DNA of 57,500 bases from Sulfuricella sp. (GTDB taxonomy: Bacteria; Pseudomonadota; Gammaproteobacteria; Burkholderiales; Sulfuricellaceae): NCBI GenBank assembly GCA_041651995.1, contig JBAZID010000003.1, positions 1 to 57,500 of the forward strand, given 5' to 3'. Below are positions 7,196 to 15,325 of the stretch, piece by piece. Each line of letters starts with the position of its first letter. The first letter of the stretch is position 1. The notes below the pieces were generated by a model that was not told where the DNA came from, ran no database searches, and saw only the letters and a list, made by a program, of their open reading frames with translations. A program made the translations under genes and the position numbers.

Positions 7196-7573
7196 ATGAA
7201 TGACTGGACACTTGAATCATTTCTGTTTTGGCTGGCGGTGGCCATTTTCGTGCCCGCCATCATTGTCCATTTCACCCTTGGGCAGAATGGCGGGCACCGT
7301 CTGTACGACAATAAAAATCTTTCTAAAGATGAAATCAGAAGCCTGCCCTTTGACATGCTTCGAAGAAGGACAATCCGGGAGATGAAAGGGTCTGCCGCTA
7401 TTATTGCCGGGCTGGCCGTTGCCTTGGCGCTATATCCACTTGGCTGCCTGCTTGGTTTGCCAATCAACCTATTTGGCATCCCGGACGAGAAATTGATTTT
7501 TTACATAGCTGGCACGGTTGCGCTATTGATCATATTTGGCCCGTCCGTTTATCGAAAATGGCGCGACGAATGA
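7196..7573 (+). CDS. small membrane protein of unknown function
   Basis: A 125-residue protein with three hydrophobic segments: near residues 6-27 (FWLAVAIFVPAIIV), 65-88 (AAIIAGLAVALALYPLGCLL) and 97-117 (IFYIAGTVALLIIFG). The polar loop after the first segment is charged. The ATG at 7196 is preferred over an in-frame start 30 bases upstream because GAGGTG stands before it. I recognise no family. It stands alone between the glycosylase gene and a VOC-family gene. Confidence 0.55.
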   Translation: MNDWTLESFLFWLAVAIFVPAIIVHFTLGQNGGHRLYDNKNLSKDEIRSLPFDMLRRRTIREMKGSAAIIAGLAVALALYPLGCLLGLPINLFGIPDEKLIFYIAGTVALLIIFGPSVYRKWRDE

Positions 7574-7616
7574 TGGTGTAACAGCCATTCCCACTGAGCA
7601 GTCTCCGGAGAAAGCA

Positions 7617-8015
7617 ATGGAACCCAGAATCAGCCTGATTACGCTTGGCGTAGCCGACCTTGAGAGCGCCACCCGGTTCTACCAGGAGTGCCTGGGCCTG
7701 CCACGGCTCAAGACACCCCCATCCATCACTTTCTTCGAGCTTGGGCAAACCTGGCTGGCGCTGTGGCCGCGCGAGAATCTGGCGGCTGATGCGGGGCTCT
7801 CGCCGGAAGGGTCGGGGTTCCGGGGCTTTTCCCTGGCGCACAACGTACGCTCCCCGGCGGAAGTTGACGCCCTGCTTGCGCATGTCGCCAACCATGGCGC
7901 AAAAGTGGTCAAACCCGGGCAGCCTACCGGCTGGGGCGGCTACTCGGGCTATTTCACCGACCTCGACGGGTTTCTCTGGGAAGTAGCCCACAACCCGGAT
8001 TTCCCCCATGTATAG
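7617..8015 (+). CDS. VOC-family (glyoxalase/dioxygenase-like) protein
   Basis: A 132-residue single-domain protein of the vicinal oxygen chelate fold. ISLITLGVADLESATRFYQ starts the first beta-alpha-beta-beta module, with LGLPRL and FFELG after it. The second module ends in GYFTDLDGFLWEVAHNP, the family's typical end with a metal-ligand Glu. The start at 7617 is supported by GGAG about 9 nt upstream. Homologues are often annotated as glyoxalase or bleomycin resistance proteins, but the substrate cannot be read from the sequence. Confidence 0.8.
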   Translation: MEPRISLITLGVADLESATRFYQECLGLPRLKTPPSITFFELGQTWLALWPRENLAADAGLSPEGSGFRGFSLAHNVRSPAEVDALLAHVANHGAKVVKPGQPTGWGGYSGYFTDLDGFLWEVAHNPDFPHV

Positions 8016-8045
8016 CACCCAAAATCCCTAAGCCGGACCCATTCC

Positions 8046-8495
8046 ATGCAGATCTGGGTCGATGCCGACGCCTGCCCCAACGTTATCAAGGAAATCCTGT
8101 TCCGCGCCGCGGAACGGGCGCAGGTTTCGCTCACGCTGGTTGCCAACCAGCTGATCCGCACGCCGCCTTCACGCCATATCCGGGCAATCCAGGTGCCGGC
8201 CGGTTTCGACGTGGCCGATGATCAGATCGTCCAGCAAATCGAGGCGGGGGATCTGGTCATCACTGCGGACATCCCGCTCGTAGCGGGAGTGATTGCGCGC
8301 GGAGGGCACGCGCTGAATCCGCGGGGCGAGTTCTATACCCCGGACAATATCCGCGAGCATCTGAGCATGCGCAATTTCATGGAACAGTTGCGAAACAGCG
8401 GGGTGGAAACCGGCGGCCCGGCCAGCTTCAGCCAGAGCGACCGGATGGCATTTGCCAGCCAGCTGGACAAATTCCTGGCGAAGCACGCCACCTAA
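8046..8495 (+). CDS. yaiI: YaiI/YqxD family protein (UPF0178)
   Basis: A 149-residue cytosolic protein. It starts with the family signature IWVDADACPNVIKEIL, and continues with VANQLIRTPPS, VITADIPLVAGVI and HALNPRGEFYT, all conserved in the DUF188/UPF0178 family. These proteins have a PIN-like nuclease fold and unknown function. The length is normal. It follows the VOC gene by 30 bases on the same strand and ends just before an inverted repeat shared with the end of argJ. Confidence 0.9.
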   Translation: MQIWVDADACPNVIKEILFRAAERAQVSLTLVANQLIRTPPSRHIRAIQVPAGFDVADDQIVQQIEAGDLVITADIPLVAGVIARGGHALNPRGEFYTPDNIREHLSMRNFMEQLRNSGVETGGPASFSQSDRMAFASQLDKFLAKHAT

Positions 8496-8500
8496 GCCCG

Positions 8501-8566
8501 GTCATTGCGAGCACAGCGAAGCAATCCCGCTTTAAATCCAGATTGCTTCGCTGCGCTCGCAATGAC
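8501..8566. repeat. perfect-type inverted repeat (GTCATTGCGAGC family)
   Basis: The 26-base arm at 8501-8526 starts GTCATTGCGAGC. It recurs inverted at 8541-8566 with about one mismatch and a 14-base loop. It sits between the convergent yaiI and argJ stops and probably serves as a two-way terminator. This repeat family is common in proteobacterial intergenic DNA. Confidence 0.85.
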
Positions 8567-8567
8567 A

Positions 8568-9797
8568 TCAGCTGCGGTATTCGGCGTTGATCTTCACGTA
8601 GTCGTAGGAAAAATCGCAGGTCCATACCGTGGCGGCGGCGGCACCGCGCCCGAGCTGGACGCGCACGGTGATCTCCGGCGCCTTCATGATGCGCTGGCCG
8701 TCCTGTTCCTGGTAGCTTGATGCGCGTCCGCCGTTCTCCGCCACCAGCACGTCGCCCAGGTAGAGCCTGATTTTATCCACGTCCAGATCAGCAATGCCCG
8801 CGTAACCAATCGCGGCAAGAATCCGCCCCAGGTTCGGGTCTGAAGCGAAGAAGGCAGTTTTCACCAGCGGCGAATGGGCGATGGCGTAAGCCACCTGGCG
8901 GCATTCGGCTGCGCTGGCGCCGCCTTCCACGGCAATGGTCATGAACTTGGTCGCGCCCTCGCCGTCCCGCACGATGGCCTGGGCCAGCACCTGCGACACT
9001 TCGGCGACGGCATCGCGCAGGGCGGCGTATTCGGCGCTCGCGGCGTCAGTGATTTCCGGCGTGCCTGCCTCGCCGCTGGCGATGAGGATAAAGGAGTCGT
9101 TGGTGGAGGTGTCGCCGTCCACCGTGATGCAGTTGAATGACTGGTCGGCGGCATGTTTCACCAGCCCTTCCAGCAGCGTCTGGCTGACGGACGCGTCGGT
9201 GGCGACGTAGCCCAGCATGGTGGCCATGTTGGGGTGAATCATGCCGGAGCCCTTGGCGATGCCGGTGATGGTCACCGTCTTGCCGCCCAGGACGATCTGC
9301 CTCGACAGGGCCTTGGGCTGGATGTCGGTGGTCATGATGGCGTGGGCGGCGTCGAACCAGTTGGCCTCCTTCAGGTTCGCCACGGCGGCGGGCAGCCCGG
9401 CGATGATCTTGTCCACCGGCAGCGGTTCCAGGATCACGCCGGTGGAAAAGGGCAGCACCTGATCTTCTCCGCAAGCCAGCAGGCGCGCCACTTCAGCGCA
9501 GGTCTGGCGGGCGCGCTGCATGCCTTCATCGCCGGTGCCGGCGTTGGCGTTGCCGGTATTCACCACCAGCGCGCGGATGGCCTTGCCGCCACTCAAATGC
9601 TGCCGGCACAGCGTCACCGGCGCGGCGCAGAAGCGGTTCAGGGTGAACACCCCGGCCACGCGGGCCTTGTCTCCCAGTCGCATGACCAGAAGATCCCGGC
9701 GATTGGCTTTCTTGATGCCGGCTTCGGCGATGCCGAGGGAAACGCCCTGCACGGGCAACAGTTGGTCCGCCTGAAGCGGCGCTAGATTCACGGGCAT
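8568..9797 (-). CDS. argJ: bifunctional glutamate N-acetyltransferase / ornithine acetyltransferase
   Basis: ArgJ (409 residues) makes N-acetylglutamate and recycles the acetyl group from N-acetylornithine in arginine synthesis. The proenzyme cuts itself before a Thr nucleophile: the motif GSGMIHPNMATML is present with the cut expected between Ala192 and Thr193. VVNTGNANAG near 80 and the C-terminal CDFSYDYVKINAEYRS are typical. The ATG at 9797, preceded by AGGAAG, is used in place of a TTG two codons upstream. It follows darP by two bases on the same strand. Confidence 0.96.
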   Translation of the reverse strand: MPVNLAPLQADQLLPVQGVSLGIAEAGIKKANRRDLLVMRLGDKARVAGVFTLNRFCAAPVTLCRQHLSGGKAIRALVVNTGNANAGTGDEGMQRARQTCAEVARLLACGEDQVLPFSTGVILEPLPVDKIIAGLPAAVANLKEANWFDAAHAIMTTDIQPKALSRQIVLGGKTVTITGIAKGSGMIHPNMATMLGYVATDASVSQTLLEGLVKHAADQSFNCITVDGDTSTNDSFILIASGEAGTPEITDAASAEYAALRDAVAEVSQVLAQAIVRDGEGATKFMTIAVEGGASAAECRQVAYAIAHSPLVKTAFFASDPNLGRILAAIGYAGIADLDVDKIRLYLGDVLVAENGGRASSYQEQDGQRIMKAPEITVRVQLGRGAAAATVWTCDFSYDYVKINAEYRS

Positions 9798-9799
9798 GG

Positions 9800-10360
9800 T
9801 CAATCTTCCTGATGAGAATAGTCTTGGTCTTCGCTGTCTGCGTCCTGAACCGGCGCGGCTTCCGCAAGCATCAGCAGGCGCAGTTCCTTGAACAGCTCAC
9901 GACTGCTCTTGGGCGGCCTGGCGGCAGCCTCTTCCTTGTGCGCATTGCGGATCAGGGTGCGCAGGCGCTGCACGTCGGCGCGGGGATGGGCCAGCACCAA
10001 CTCGCTGATGACCTTGTCGTCAGCCAGCAGCCGGTCGCGCCAGCGCTCCAGCTGATGAAACTTGGCGGCCTGTTCGCGGCTTTTGCCGTCCCATTCCGCA
10101 AATTTTGCCTGAATCTGCTCAGGATCGACGTTACGCATGAGCTTGCCGATGTATTGCTTCTGGCGGCGGATCGCGCCGTTGGCGGTCAGGCGCTTGGCCT
10201 CCTTCACCGCCTCGCGCAGGTTGTCGGGGAGACCGAGCTGGCCGAGCTGGGAAGCGTTCAGCGTCACCAGTCTTTCGCCGATCTCCTGCAGGGCTTCCAC
10301 ATCGCGCTTGCGCTGGGACCTGCTGATTTCTTCCTGTTCCGGCTGATCGCTGTCCTGCAT
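9800..10360 (-). CDS. darP: ribosome maturation protein DarP (YjgA family)
   Basis: A 186-residue basic and acidic protein of the YjgA/DUF615 family, which helps late 50S subunit assembly. The conserved pieces are SRSQRKRDVEALQEIGERLV, QLGQLGLPDNLREAVKEAKRL, RRQKQYIGKLMRNVDPE and the ERWRDRLLADD segment. The start at 10360 gives the family's usual acidic N-terminus; the open frame runs further upstream into a palindrome and is not used. It is the first gene of a darP-argJ pair and is divergent from pmbA. Confidence 0.92.
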   Translation of the reverse strand: MQDSDQPEQEEISRSQRKRDVEALQEIGERLVTLNASQLGQLGLPDNLREAVKEAKRLTANGAIRRQKQYIGKLMRNVDPEQIQAKFAEWDGKSREQAAKFHQLERWRDRLLADDKVISELVLAHPRADVQRLRTLIRNAHKEEAAARPPKSSRELFKELRLLMLAEAAPVQDADSEDQDYSHQED

Positions 10361-10436
10361 GGTTTCGCTTCGCTGATTAAAGTTGTTATCATAACCGCAT
10401 TTCAGCCTTTTAACCCCTTCAACCCCTCCCATCCTC

Positions 10437-10483
10437 CCCTTGTCAGGGGAGGATCACGCAGCCCTCCCCCCTGACAAGAGGGG
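10437..10483. repeat. G/C-rich inverted repeat between darP and pmbA
   Basis: CCCCTTGTCAGGGG (10437) is repeated inverted as CCCCTGACAAGAGGGG (ending 10483), with a two-base bulge. It lies between the divergent darP and pmbA genes, where their promoters are expected. Confidence 0.7.
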
Positions 10484-10543
10484 ATCGAGGGGGGTTAGGA
10501 GTTGAAGAGTACCGCCGTCGCAAACCATATCCCCGAGGTCACC

Positions 10544-11884
10544 GTGCAGGATTCCCGCTTTAGCCATTCGTTCGACACCCTCCAGCAAATTTCCCAGGAC
10601 ATCCTGAATCAGGCCAAAAAAGCTGGCGCCAGCGCCTGCGAAGCGGAAGTCTCGCAGAGTTTCGGCCAGAACGTCACGGTGCGCCACAACGAAGTGGAGA
10701 CCATCGAATACAACCGCGACAAGGGCCTCGGCGTGAGCGTTTACTTCGGCCAGAGGCGCGGACATGCCAGCACCTCAGACCTGTCGCCGGACGCCATCCG
10801 CGACACCGTCAAGGCAGCCTGCAGCATTGCCAGGCACACCGCCAGCGATGACTTTGCCGGGCTGGCCGACGAAGCCCTGCTGGCAAAGGAAATCCCCGAA
10901 CTTGACCTTTACCACCCCTGGGCATTGCCGGTGGAACAGGCCATTTTGCTGGCGCAGGAGTGCGAAGCGGCAGCATTGGGCGTGGACCCGCGCATCAACA
11001 ATTCGGAAGGCGCCTCGGTTTCCACCCACGAATCCCTGTTCGTGTACGCCAACAGCCTCGGCTTCATCGGCGGCTACCCCACCACGCGCCAGGGCATCAG
11101 CTGTGCAGTGGTGGCGGAATCGGATCACGGCATGCAGCGCGACTACTGGTACACCACCGCGCGCGCCGCCGCTGATCTCGACAATACCGCCGCCGTGGGA
11201 CGCATGGCGGGCGAGCGCACCGTGCGCCGCCTCGACGCGCGCAAGCTCAAGACCATGCAGGTGCCGGTGCTGTTCGAGGCCTCTCTGGCCTCCAGCCTGC
11301 TCGGCAGCTTTGTCGGCGCGGTCAGCGGCGGCAGCCTGTACCGCAAATCCTCATTCCTGCTCGACAGCCTGGGCAAGGAAATCTTCACCCCCATCATCCA
11401 GTTGCAGGAACTGCCCCACCTGAAAAAAGGGCTCGCCAGCAGCCCCTTCGACAATGAAGGCGTCGCCACCAGAAGCCGCGACGTGGTCAGGGACGGCGTG
11501 GTGCAGGGCTATTTCCTCTCCAGCTACTCGGCGCGCAAGCTGGGCATGACCAGCACCGGCAACGCCGGCGGCAGCCACAACCTGATCCTGGCGGACACCG
11601 GCCAGGACTTCGCCGCCCTGCTGAAAACCATGGATCGCGGGCTGCTGGTCACCGAACTGCTCGGGCAGGGCGTGAACCCCGTCACCGGCGACTATTCGCG
11701 CGGCGCGGCGGGTTTCTGGGTGGAAGGCGGAAAAATCCAGTACCCGGTGGAAGAAATTACCATCGCCGGCAACCTCAAGGACATGTTCCGCAACATCGTG
11801 GCCGTGGGCAACGACGTGCTGGTGCGCGGCGCAAGACAGTGCGGCTCGATACTGGTGGGGCAGATGACGGTGGCGGGGGAGTAA
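10544..11884 (+). CDS. pmbA: metalloprotease-like protein PmbA/TldE
   Basis: PmbA/TldE (446 residues from this start) forms with TldD a cytosolic protease that processes small peptides such as microcins and antitoxins. Conserved parts include the N-terminal QNVTVRHNEVETIEYNRDKGLGVSVYFG, the QGISCAV segment, and the glycine-rich STGNAGGSHNLIL and GDYSRGAAGFWVEGG regions. There is no ATG near the 5' end. GTG at 10544 has GAGG five bases upstream, whereas a TTG at 10502 would abut its own purine run, so GTG is preferred. It is divergent from darP. Confidence 0.92.
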   Translation: MQDSRFSHSFDTLQQISQDILNQAKKAGASACEAEVSQSFGQNVTVRHNEVETIEYNRDKGLGVSVYFGQRRGHASTSDLSPDAIRDTVKAACSIARHTASDDFAGLADEALLAKEIPELDLYHPWALPVEQAILLAQECEAAALGVDPRINNSEGASVSTHESLFVYANSLGFIGGYPTTRQGISCAVVAESDHGMQRDYWYTTARAAADLDNTAAVGRMAGERTVRRLDARKLKTMQVPVLFEASLASSLLGSFVGAVSGGSLYRKSSFLLDSLGKEIFTPIIQLQELPHLKKGLASSPFDNEGVATRSRDVVRDGVVQGYFLSSYSARKLGMTSTGNAGGSHNLILADTGQDFAALLKTMDRGLLVTELLGQGVNPVTGDYSRGAAGFWVEGGKIQYPVEEITIAGNLKDMFRNIVAVGNDVLVRGARQCGSILVGQMTVAGE

Positions 11885-11892
11885 TAAGCCCC

Positions 11893-12615
11893 TTAAGGCA
11901 ATTTTCCTGCCGCCACCATGCGGTTGAACAGGATATTAGGGGAAAGCCAGGTCACGATGTCGTCGAATTCTCCAGCGAGGCTTCCTTGTGGGGATTGGGT
12001 GCGGCTGACAAAATCCGCGGTTAAATCTGTGTTCGCAAGCTCGTCGACACTCGTGGGAGCAAGGTTGACGTTGCCGGCAGTGTTGATGGCGCCGAAGCCA
12101 TTTTTCCCATAGGAAAGGACAACCGCAGGCAAAGTGTTGGCAACAATCGTCGTGCAGGCGGCTGTTTGGCAGACGCGCAAGTTACCGGTCAAGGCCAGCG
12201 AGAAGGTTACCAATGGCGAACGGTTGGAGAAAGCGGCCTCAACTCTGTAGTGAATCCGGTTACCCCACCCATCCACTTCCGCCACCCCGAGCGTGGCCCA
12301 GGGGATATTGCCTTCAGGCCATGAGCATGAGCCTGTGGCAGCATCAAAATCTTCCAGGCCATCGTTGGCAATTCCTGCGCCGCTGCCGCCAGTCTTGTCC
12401 GGACAGGGAAGGTGCGGTGGATTCTGGCTGGCGGCATAACCGATCAGCGCCTCCTTGGCTTCTTCCAGAGCCTTCTGTGTTTCCCTGATTTTCTGCTGTT
12501 CGATTTGCATGGTCAGCGGCACCAGCAAACCGCCCAGGAGCAAGGCCACCACAACCAGCACGATCGCCAGTTCGATCAGGGAGAAGCCAGTCTCACGGTC
12601 AATGTATTGATTCAC
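11893..12615 (-). CDS. prepilin-like protein with type IV N-terminal motif
   Basis: A 240-residue protein with a short leader ending in Gly10, then FSLIELAIVLVVVALLLGG: the type IV prepilin cleavage and methylation motif with Glu at +5. The hydrophobic N-terminal helix is followed by EEAKEALIGYAASQN, an LPCPDKTG segment and a globular C-terminal domain with a Cys pair (CQTAAC). It is probably a minor pilin of the adjacent MSHA-like system. It shares the EALIGFAA...LPCPD pattern with the 441-aa protein at 13463, from which it is separated by an inserted toxin-antitoxin pair. Its stop is 8 bases from the pmbA stop (convergent). Confidence 0.8.
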   Translation of the reverse strand: MNQYIDRETGFSLIELAIVLVVVALLLGGLLVPLTMQIEQQKIRETQKALEEAKEALIGYAASQNPPHLPCPDKTGGSGAGIANDGLEDFDAATGSCSWPEGNIPWATLGVAEVDGWGNRIHYRVEAAFSNRSPLVTFSLALTGNLRVCQTAACTTIVANTLPAVVLSYGKNGFGAINTAGNVNLAPTSVDELANTDLTADFVSRTQSPQGSLAGEFDDIVTWLSPNILFNRMVAAGKLP

Positions 12616-12621
12616 CAGAAT

Positions 12622-13008
12622 TCACCAGATTCGCTTGATGCCATATTCGGACAAAGCCGCATCGGCTGAAACGATGGGCATCTTCTCGCTCATTGCCTGC
12701 GCCACGATCAGCCGGTCAAAAGGGTCACGATGATGAAAAGGCAGGGTCTCGACCTTCGCCACATGGCGAAAATCAATTTCAAGCAGGCGGAAACCATTGG
12801 CGGCAAGCTGCTCCGGGATGAAGCGTTCCAGAGGTTGCGACAATCCCAGCTTGCCCGTGCTCGACTTGATTGCCATTTCCCAGCAACTTGCAACGCTCAG
12901 GAAACACTCGTTCTGCCCCTTGCCAATCACGGACCGAGACTTGGCCGACAACTCCGGCGCGTTGTTGATCCACCACAGAAAAACGTGGGTATCAAGCAAC
13001 AGGCGCAT
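12622..13008 (-). CDS. vapC: VapC-type PIN-domain toxin
   Basis: A 128-residue PIN-domain ribonuclease. The metal-binding acidic residues are visible: Asp6 in LLLDTHVFLWW, Glu44 in SCWEMAIK, Asp95/Asp98 in HHRDPFDRLIVAQA and Asp116 in IVSADAAL. This fits the DTHVFLWW subgroup of PIN toxins paired with Phd-type antitoxins. The start overlaps the antitoxin stop (TAATG). Its stop lies only six bases before the prepilin gene start, so the module sits tightly inside the pilus gene cluster. Confidence 0.9.
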   Translation of the reverse strand: MRLLLDTHVFLWWINNAPELSAKSRSVIGKGQNECFLSVASCWEMAIKSSTGKLGLSQPLERFIPEQLAANGFRLLEIDFRHVAKVETLPFHHRDPFDRLIVAQAMSEKMPIVSADAALSEYGIKRIW

Positions 13009-13235
13009 TAAACATATCCCTGAAAGTCTTCCGGTGTCTGGTCAAAATCAGGGGCAATATGCACAATCTTGCCTAGCGCTGTCCCTGGCATCCGATCCTT
13101 GCCTGCCGCTTTTACCGGAACCAGTTTCAGAATCGGCTTGTTATCCTTGGCGATCACCACCTCCTCGCCAAGCAAGGCTTTTTTCACCAGTTCTGAGAAA
13201 TGGGATTTTGCTTCCGCGATATTGAATTGGCTCAT
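13008..13235 (-). CDS. Phd/YefM-type antitoxin
   Basis: A 75-residue antitoxin partner of the downstream PIN toxin. The N-terminal FNIAEAKSHFSELVKKAL is the Phd/YefM DNA-binding fold, followed by GEEVVIAKDNKPILKLVP, the family's conserved second part. The C-terminal third would bind the toxin. AGGGGG stands before the ATG. The pair is likely autoregulated from the 13236-13462 region, which also carries a palindrome. Confidence 0.88.
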   Translation of the reverse strand: MSQFNIAEAKSHFSELVKKALLGEEVVIAKDNKPILKLVPVKAAGKDRMPGTALGKIVHIAPDFDQTPEDFQGYV

Positions 13236-13389
13236 GTTGACCCCCTAGAAGTGACCATCTTATCTGACCATACTATGCACGGCAAGTTGCATGACAAATC
13301 TCCATGCTCTTTGCTTCACTTCATGAAAAACAGCCGGTCTCTTTTTGAAGCGGTAGCCACAGGAGTTGCATACAGAACAAAAAATTCAT

Positions 13390-13423
13390 GTAGGGTGGAA
13401 AAAGCGCAGCGTTTCCACCCTAC
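13390..13423. repeat. GTAGGGTGGAAA palindrome
   Basis: A perfect 12-bp stem, GTAGGGTGGAAA at 13390-13401 with its complement at 13412-13423, has a loop of AAGCGCAGCG. It lies between the pilus gene upstream and the antitoxin gene. It resembles the GTAGGATGGG elements at 2227 and 18754 and could end the pilus transcript before the inserted toxin-antitoxin genes. Nothing else is recognised in 13236-13462. Confidence 0.8.
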
Positions 13424-13462
13424 TTCTGCTTATTCATAAAGTTTCTTCCCATAATGCAGAAA

Positions 13463-14788
13463 TTATGGCGCGAATAGGGTGGCATCGTTGAATGATGAGG
13501 TTATCGAGTTTCGTTCAAATACATCGTCAAGCGTTGTGGAGTTCTGACCTTCCAGGTAGTTGGCGATAGAGCCCTTTTCGGCGCTGGAAGTGCGCGGCTG
13601 TCCCCCTGGGATAGCGGGAAGCCGCTTTCTCGCCATAAACACCGCGAACTGCTTGTCGGCTGCGGCAGAGGGCGGGTTGACGGTCAAACAAGTGCCACAG
13701 GAAGGAAGGGGTGGCAAGGGGCTGGGTTTATATGCGTCGGCGACAGCATAGAAAACCATTTCGCGCCAGTTGTTCCACCACGACCCCAAATTGAGATTGC
13801 ACGAGGCTGTCCAACCATTCTTCATCGGATTACTTCCACTACTATCTGCAACGGTGTTGACGAAAGTGTCGGGCAAGCGACCGAAGCGAGTATTCGTCAT
13901 ATCGGAATAGTTACCACCCGCTGAAGCCAGCATATCTGCTGCCCAGGGAAGGCGCCCCAGGTTGAGTGGGTCTGAAGCGTAATCCTTGAGACAATTGAAC
14001 GCCTCGCGCGCTACGCGCTGCTCCAGTATAGGCATCAGCTTGTCGTAGGTAACAGCCAGAACCCGGTCATTCACGATCAGGTTATTGGCATCACGCACGT
14101 CCCCGCTGATAAATCCATCAGTACCGCCATCCACAAACACGGCGTTATCCTCGCCATTGCCGATGTCCAAGTAATTAACGGGGTTGTTGGCACTGGCTGC
14201 ATCGCGGATCTGGCTTACACCATCCTGACGGGTGAGTACGCGGCCTGGGGAGATGATTAGCGCAATGGCGGCGGTAAAATTGCCCCCATCATTGACGACA
14301 GTACCCGTGGAATCGCGGACGGTGATTGTGCCAGGCGTGTCGCTGTTGAGAGTGGCGGTGCGTATATTTTTCTTGAAGTTATTGGAAACCGCATACCATA
14401 ATCTTTCGCCATAACCGTCCCGCAGGTCGGGCAGGCCCAGGCTTTTCCAGGGCAGACGTCCCAGTCGCAGGCTTTGTCCGGTACTGCCGGATGCGTTGCC
14501 GCAACCTGTTTCTGCAATGCCGTCGTTGTTGATGTCTGGGCAGGGAAGATCGCCTGGCCGTCCGGTGGTGCTTATATCCATGCCAGCAGCAAAGCCAATC
14601 AGCGCCTCTTTTGCTTTCGCCAGCGCCTCACTGGTAACCCGGTCCTGTTCCTGCTGCTGGGCCGCACTATTCAGCCTGCTCACAAACACCGCCAGCGCCC
14701 CCACGCTGACCAGCAGCAAGAGCAGCATCAACACCGCGCCGTGCTGGCGGCGGGATGACGAAAAACGGTATTTCTGGCGGACAGGCAT
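13463..14788 (-). CDS. PilX-like/minor pilin-like membrane-anchored protein
   Basis: A 441-residue protein with a basic start (SSSRRQHG) and one N-terminal hydrophobic helix (about 18-40, AVLMLLLLLVSVGALAVFVS), as in PilX-type minor pilins that lack the classical Glu+5 motif. Then come EALAKAKEALIGFAAG and LPCPDINNDG, the same pattern as in the 240-residue prepilin-like protein at 11893. The C-terminal domain is large, with Cys pairs (CGTC) that may form disulfides. It follows the MSHA-like genes on the same strand, 9 bases after the 14798 gene. The role is probably pilus tip or surface; no named family is recognised. Confidence 0.65.
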   Translation of the reverse strand: MPVRQKYRFSSSRRQHGAVLMLLLLLVSVGALAVFVSRLNSAAQQQEQDRVTSEALAKAKEALIGFAAGMDISTTGRPGDLPCPDINNDGIAETGCGNASGSTGQSLRLGRLPWKSLGLPDLRDGYGERLWYAVSNNFKKNIRTATLNSDTPGTITVRDSTGTVVNDGGNFTAAIALIISPGRVLTRQDGVSQIRDAASANNPVNYLDIGNGEDNAVFVDGGTDGFISGDVRDANNLIVNDRVLAVTYDKLMPILEQRVAREAFNCLKDYASDPLNLGRLPWAADMLASAGGNYSDMTNTRFGRLPDTFVNTVADSSGSNPMKNGWTASCNLNLGSWWNNWREMVFYAVADAYKPSPLPPLPSCGTCLTVNPPSAAADKQFAVFMARKRLPAIPGGQPRTSSAEKGSIANYLEGQNSTTLDDVFERNSITSSFNDATLFAP

Positions 14789-14797
14789 GATCCTGTC

Positions 14798-15325
14798 CTA
14801 GCGCAGCGGGGGGGACTCGCCCGGAGCATCGGCGGGCAGGTCATCCTGGCGGCCGGGGGAAACGGGTGGCTTTGCAGCGCCGGGAGGGGTTGCGGAAGGC
14901 GGAATTTCTTTTGCGGGAGCAAGTGGTGGTCGACGGTAGACTTCCTCCACCTGTCCGCTGTTCATGTCGATGCTTTGCCCGACCTTGAGCGGGACGGACT
15001 GTTTTGCGCCTGGCGTGACAACCCTGACCTCTCCCCCCTTGCCCACGACGGCGGGCGGGGAGGCCTCGTTCTGGAGGCGGTTATTGATCCATAGCGTGGA
15101 TTTGCCATCGCTGCGGGTGATGACCCCGTTGAGCAGGATATTGGCGGACTGGGGCGTGCTTTCCTCTTCATCGATCCTGACGCTGCGCTCATGCTGGCGC
15201 GCCACATCCATCCGGGCGCGCTGTTCTGGCGTGTAGAAGAGCCGCCCCAGGGCTTCGTCCGCATATCCAGGAGCGGGAGCCAGCGCCCATATTCCCAAAG
15301 CCAGCAAGGCAGAAAGGCGCTTCAT
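14798..15325 (-). CDS. MSHA-cluster periplasmic protein, MshK-like
   Basis: A 175-residue exported protein. The ATG at 15325 with GGAGGAG upstream gives a signal peptide (MKRLSALLALGIWALAP, ending GYADE). The mature part starts ALGRLFYTPEQRARMD, followed by NILLNGVITRSDGKSTLWINNRL, a small beta domain resembling MshK or PilP-type pilot proteins, and a Pro-rich tail. It overlaps the mshJ-like gene by four bases. Position and size support MshK, but sequence identity to it is not certain. Confidence 0.6.
   Translation of the reverse strand: MKRLSALLALGIWALAPAPGYADEALGRLFYTPEQRARMDVARQHERSVRIDEEESTPQSANILLNGVITRSDGKSTLWINNRLQNEASPPAVVGKGGEVRVVTPGAKQSVPLKVGQSIDMNSGQVEEVYRRPPLAPAKEIPPSATPPGAAKPPVSPGRQDDLPADAPGESPPLR

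Noticed and set aside
9153..9785. Long plus-strand ORF opposite argJ
   Set aside because: It is an antisense shadow in a high-GC gene, with His/Gly/Gln-rich content and no ribosome site.
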